NCBI GenBank assembly: GCA_937916565.1
Contig: CALFSR010000053.1
Span: 1-7,563 of the forward strand
Direction of reading: 5' to 3'
Origin: an uncultured Bacillota bacterium
GTDB lineage: Bacteria > Bacillota > Limnochordia > Limnochordales > ZCTH02-B6
Length of the DNA stretch: 7,563 nucleotides
This document shows positions 5,052-7,563 of this stretch, piece by piece. The translations under genes were made by a program, and so were the position numbers. The notes beneath the pieces are model-generated. The model was not told the DNA's origin. It did not search any database and saw only the letters and a list, made by a program, of their open reading frames with translations. The first letter of the stretch is position 1, and every line of letters starts with the position of its first letter.

Positions 5052-6053
5052 CTACATCATCTGCAAGGCCGCCAAGGCGGCCACGGCGACACCGGCCGCG
5101 TTGTCCACGCTGTAGCGGGGCGCGGCAAACCGGGCTTCCAGGTCTACCGTTGACGCGGCTTCCTCAAGGCGCGCCCGCACTCGGACGTTGGCGAGGACGC
5201 CGCCGACGCCAAGAAAGAGGTCGGCAGGCCCCACCCCCTCGGATGCGCCCAGCGTCTTGAGCACAAGCCGTGCCAGGCTCTCGGCGGCGCATTCTTGTAC
5301 GGCTGCGGCCACGTCCTCAGGTCGCGCTCCCTGCTCCAACGCCCGCAGGGCGGCCGTGGTCGGCCCAGAAAAGCTGAGCTTGCCCTGGCCGGCAGCCACC
5401 GGCAGGCGCACCGCGCGCGGGTCGCCCGCGGCCGCCAGACGCTCGAGATGCGGCCCAGCGGGAAACGGAAGCCCCAAGGCGACCCCCACCCGATCGATGA
5501 ACTGGCCGGCGTTCAGATCTTCGGTCCGGCCCAACAGCGCAATGCGCCAGCGGCCGCCGGCGGACCGTTCCGCCCGGAACAGCTCGGTGGTTCCCCCCGA
5601 CGCGTGCAGCGCCACAAGACTCTGCGCGCCCACACACCCCGCCGACCACAAACCCGCCCACACGTGGCCCTCCTGGTGCGACACCGGCACAAAAGGGACG
5701 CCCAGGACCGCCGACAAGGACCGTCCGACGGTTTCACCCGCCCTAAAGACGGGCATGTACGATTGCTCGACGGGCCGTGGCTGGGTGCTGGCGGCAACGG
5801 CGACGACAGCGGGGGCACGACCGCCTGAGCCCCGTTCCCGGAGGGCGGCCATGGCGCGCTCCACCAGGCCGGGCAAGTTGCGAACGTGTTGAAACAATGC
5901 CTCCGATTGGCGCAAGCCCCGCTGACCGGCAGGCACGGCGAGAACTGACCGCTCGTCGGCCAGGAGGTCGCCGTGCTCGCCCGCCAGGGCGACGGAGGTG
6001 GTGTAGGCGCTCGTGTCGATGCCGAGAGTGCAAGTGGCCGGCACGGCCGTCAT
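5052..6053 (-). CDS. TsaD/Kae1-like M22 glycoprotease paralog
   Basis: A 333-residue ASKHA-fold protein of the Kae1/TsaD/YgjD (M22) family. It opens with GIDTSAYTTSVAL (11-23), the phosphate-binding strand-turn. The metal-binding HxxxH appears as H126-QEG-H130. Further family motifs are LHASGGTTEL (149-158), FIDRVGVALGLPFPAGP (185-201), KLSFSGPTTAALRALE (225-240), GVGGVLANVRV (282-292) and VDNAAGVAVAAL (316-327). True TsaD attaches threonylcarbamoyl to A37 of tRNAs. This protein differs from TsaD at several motifs (no ETSCDET opening, no DEAFDK) and matches the second, nusB/xseA-linked copy seen in Clostridia-like Firmicutes, whose role is not settled. A true tsaD is therefore expected elsewhere. 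The ATG at 6053 overlaps the nusB stop as ATGA, but AAGGA abuts it. The GTG at 6044 has better spacing (9 nt) and may be the real start. Confidence 0.85.
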   Translation of the reverse strand: MTAVPATCTLGIDTSAYTTSVALAGEHGDLLADERSVLAVPAGQRGLRQSEALFQHVRNLPGLVERAMAALRERGSGGRAPAVVAVAASTQPRPVEQSYMPVFRAGETVGRSLSAVLGVPFVPVSHQEGHVWAGLWSAGCVGAQSLVALHASGGTTELFRAERSAGGRWRIALLGRTEDLNAGQFIDRVGVALGLPFPAGPHLERLAAAGDPRAVRLPVAAGQGKLSFSGPTTAALRALEQGARPEDVAAAVQECAAESLARLVLKTLGASEGVGPADLFLGVGGVLANVRVRARLEEAASTVDLEARFAAPRYSVDNAAGVAVAALAALQMM

Positions 6054-6463
6054 TCCTTGATCGACGCCCGCGCGCGGACGACCTCGCCCAGGATGCCGTT
6101 CACAAACTTGCCTGAGTCCGCGTCCCCGTAGCGCTTGGCTAGCTCCACCGCCTCGTTGACCGCCACGCTGTCGGGGATGTCATCCCGGTGGAAAATCTCA
6201 TAGAGGGCCATCCTCAGGATGTTGCGGTCGATGGTCGCCATGCGGTCGATGGTCCAGCCCACCGCCTGCCGGCCGATGAGCCGGTCGAACTCGTCAATGT
6301 GGGCAAGCGTGCCCTTCACCAGGTCCCGCGCGAACTGGGCGTCCCGAGGCAACAAGTCCGCCTCCGCCAACAGGTCATCTAGGACTCGATCGGGCTTGAC
6401 CTTGCCCAGGTCAACTGCAAAGAGCGTCTTGAGGGCCACTTCCCGGGCCAGCCTCCGCCTCAC
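6050..6463 (-). CDS. nusB: Transcription antitermination factor NusB
   Basis: A 137-residue all-helical protein of normal NusB length. It starts RRRLAREVALKTLFAVDL and carries WTIDRMATIDRNILRMALYE, IPDSVAVNEAVELAKRYG and GKFVNGILGEV, the strongly conserved C-terminal blocks. NusB pairs with NusE (ribosomal protein S10) and binds boxA RNA, preventing early termination in rRNA operons. Two GTG starts are possible. The one at 6463 gives MRRRLARE, lining up with the Bacillus MKRRTARE start, and has GGGGAG about 8 nt upstream. The one at 6472 touches that site and adds three residues. The gene overlaps the next one by 4 nt (ATGA) and follows the DUF2273 gene after a short gap without a terminator. 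Confidence 0.95.
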   Translation of the reverse strand: MRRRLAREVALKTLFAVDLGKVKPDRVLDDLLAEADLLPRDAQFARDLVKGTLAHIDEFDRLIGRQAVGWTIDRMATIDRNILRMALYEIFHRDDIPDSVAVNEAVELAKRYGDADSGKFVNGILGEVVRARASIKE

Positions 6464-6508
6464 GGGATCCACTCCCCGACGACGAGATCGCGCCTGGCCT
6501 GCGGGCCC

Positions 6509-6733
6509 TCAGCGCCGGCGGCGCGCAAAACGGTCATAAAAGTCTTCCCAGCCTTCCCGGTCCAACGTTGCCCCGATCCAGAGGCCCGCCAGCACGAAGA
6601 TGGCAAAGACGAGCGCCCGCAGGAGTCCGTAACGGATCGTAAGCCAGCCAAGCAGAAGCCCGGCGAAGGTACCGATGATCTTCCCCCGGTTGGCCAAGAG
6701 AATGGTGACGATCCGCTCCCAGTCGATCTGCAT
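6509..6733 (-). CDS. Small DUF2273-family membrane protein
   Basis: A 74-residue protein starting MQIDWERIVTILLANRGKII. It has two adjoining hydrophobic segments (about 19-37 and 38-56) and a charged tail with DREGWEDFYDRFARRRR. Size, topology and the W/R-rich ends fit DUF2273, the small membrane protein regularly encoded with amaP and asp23. Its molecular role is unknown; a part in anchoring Asp23 at the membrane is inferred from linkage. The frame is open further upstream to 6793, but that would overlap amaP. ATG 6733 has GAGGGG 9 nt upstream and AGGA 4 nt upstream, and begins 13 nt after the amaP stop. Confidence 0.85.
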   Translation of the reverse strand: MQIDWERIVTILLANRGKIIGTFAGLLLGWLTIRYGLLRALVFAIFVLAGLWIGATLDREGWEDFYDRFARRRR

Positions 6734-6746
6734 CGGATCCTGCCCC

Positions 6747-7286
6747 TCACTCGACCCGGCCACGCGGCTCACGGGCGATGTTGCGCACCTCAACGCTGAC
6801 CCGGCTCACGGGCACGCCGACCGTCTCCCGCACGTAGGCCTCCACCCGCTCCTGCACCTCGCGGGTGACCTCGGGAACCCGCAGGTCGGGCGCGACGAGG
6901 AGCGACAGATCAACCTGCAGCTCCTCGCCGGCGGCGGCCACTTCCACATCGACTTCCGTGATGCCCTTCACCTGCTGTGCAGCGCGGTAGACGAGGGACT
7001 CTACCGCCCGCAGGGAGATGCTGACATCCCCGAGCTGCGTCGTCTGGCGCAGGTGATCGGGCACCCGCTCGCGCTGCCACGCCTGCATGAGCAGGAGCAG
7101 CGCGAGACCGACGAGGAGGAGCGCCGCAAGCCCGATCTGCAGGCGCGCCGGACCCCGGGCGGCCTCGACTAGGTCAAACAACCATGGCGTCCCGTTCCAG
7201 CCGCTCACCAGGGCAAGGCCGGCGACACCGGCCACCAGCGTGATCAGGGCCGTCAGGCTTGCGATCACCCGCTCCAGCCAGCTCAT
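6747..7286 (-). CDS. amaP: Alkaline shock response membrane anchor protein AmaP
   Basis: A 179-residue protein. Two transmembrane helices (about 8-30 and 48-70) flank a short loop containing GWNGTPWLFDLVEAARG. The remainder is soluble: VSISLRAVESLVYRAAQQVKGI, a strand with VDVEVAAAGEELQVDLSLLV, and REVQERVEAYVRETVGVPVS with VSVEVRNIA. This C-terminal half resembles Asp23 itself, as is typical for AmaP. In Staphylococcus AmaP recruits Asp23 to the membrane. The ATG at 7286 starts 3 nt after the asp23 stop codon, so the two are coupled; a GAGGGTG site lies within the asp23 end. The following DUF2273 gene completes the familiar trio. Confidence 0.88.
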   Translation of the reverse strand: MSWLERVIASLTALITLVAGVAGLALVSGWNGTPWLFDLVEAARGPARLQIGLAALLLVGLALLLLMQAWQRERVPDHLRQTTQLGDVSISLRAVESLVYRAAQQVKGITEVDVEVAAAGEELQVDLSLLVAPDLRVPEVTREVQERVEAYVRETVGVPVSRVSVEVRNIAREPRGRVE

Positions 7287-7289
7287 GGT

Positions 7290-7563
7290 CTACCGCACCC
7301 TCGGCTGCTCTTCGGGCTTCTCCTCTTCGTTCTGCGGGAAGTGGACGCCCTGCACGTGCACGTTGACTTCCACAACCTGCAGCCCGGTCATGCTCTCGAT
7401 GGCGCGCTTGACATTCTCCTGGATGTTCCACGCCACGGTCGGGATGTGAACCCCGTATTCCACGACGACAAACAGGTCAACCGCGGCCTGCTCCTCGCCT
7501 ACCTCGACCCGGACACCCTTGGAGAGATTTTTGCGGCCCAGCATCTCCGCGATCCCGCCCGCG
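7290..7563 (-). CDS. Asp23/Gls24 family envelope stress protein, C-terminal part
   Basis: The reading frame is open to the right edge, so the first few dozen residues are missing. Upstream of the internal ATG at 7544 the frame reads AGGIAE, joining a very characteristic stretch: MLGRKNLSKGVRVEVGE, AAVDLFVVVEYGVHIPTVAW, NIQENVKRAIESMTGLQVVE and VNVHVQGVHF. This is the conserved core of Asp23/Gls24 proteins (often labelled YqhY in bacilli). The internal methionine is therefore not the start. The C-terminus is acidic and proline-rich (PQNEEEKPEEQPRVR). Asp23 is an abundant membrane-associated protein linked to cell-envelope and alkaline stress, and is anchored by AmaP, encoded next. In several Firmicutes this family precedes nusB, as here. 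Confidence 0.92.
   Translation of the reverse strand, partial: AGGIAEMLGRKNLSKGVRVEVGEEQAAVDLFVVVEYGVHIPTVAWNIQENVKRAIESMTGLQVVEVNVHVQGVHFPQNEEEKPEEQPRVR

Noticed and set aside
1..7563. CRISPR array, insertion sequence, phage or tRNA gene
   Set aside because: No regularly spaced direct repeats, no transposase or integrase frame, no terminal inverted repeats and no tRNA cloverleaf were seen.

Overview
The window suggests a high-GC member of the Bacillota (Firmicutes), probably a thermophile or other extremophile related to Symbiobacterium, Thermaerobacter or Limnochorda. That placement rests on high GC with strong Shine-Dalgarno sites, a Firmicutes gene order (asp23-amaP-DUF2273, nusB, xseA-xseB-ispA, tlyA-nadK) and an apparent OLE RNA, which is known mainly from extremophilic Firmicutes. 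The genus is inferred, not read from the sequence.

Right part, 2567-7563, minus strand: a tight run of genes transcribed right to left. In order they are asp23/gls24 (cut by the right edge), amaP, a small DUF2273 membrane protein, nusB, a TsaD-like M22 paralog, xseA, xseB and ispA. ATGA overlaps join nusB to the TsaD-like gene, xseA to xseB, and xseB to ispA, so this is very likely one operon.

Middle, 1808-2566: a stretch of over 700 bases without a convincing protein gene, directly after ispA. It reads as a long structured RNA on the minus strand. It has its own promoter (TTGTGA-N17-TATACT), a perfect 10-bp helix joining its two ends about 640 nt apart, many internal hairpins, and an intrinsic terminator with seven U. 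Its size (about 650 nt), its place after ispA and its four-helix membrane-protein neighbour identify it as OLE (Ornate, Large, Extremophilic) RNA. This is the main find of the window.

1217-1843, plus strand: an OapA-like (DUF21-related) membrane protein, the expected protein partner of OLE. Here it points toward the RNA gene, tail to tail, and its last 12 codons including the stop are antisense to the OLE 3' end. As I recall the usual layout, ispA-ole-oapA-dxs-tlyA run in one direction. In this window oapA is inverted and dxs is not at the expected place.

Left part, 1-1063, minus strand: tlyA (rRNA 2'-O-methyltransferase) and the first codons of nadK (NAD kinase). OLE ends at a terminator and oapA runs the other way, so tlyA-nadK probably starts from a promoter in the 153-bp divergent gap 1064-1216.

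Together the locus holds envelope/alkaline-stress proteins, transcription antitermination (NusB), DNA repair (exonuclease VII), isoprenoid synthesis (IspA), and a membrane-associated RNA-protein system (OLE/OapA).
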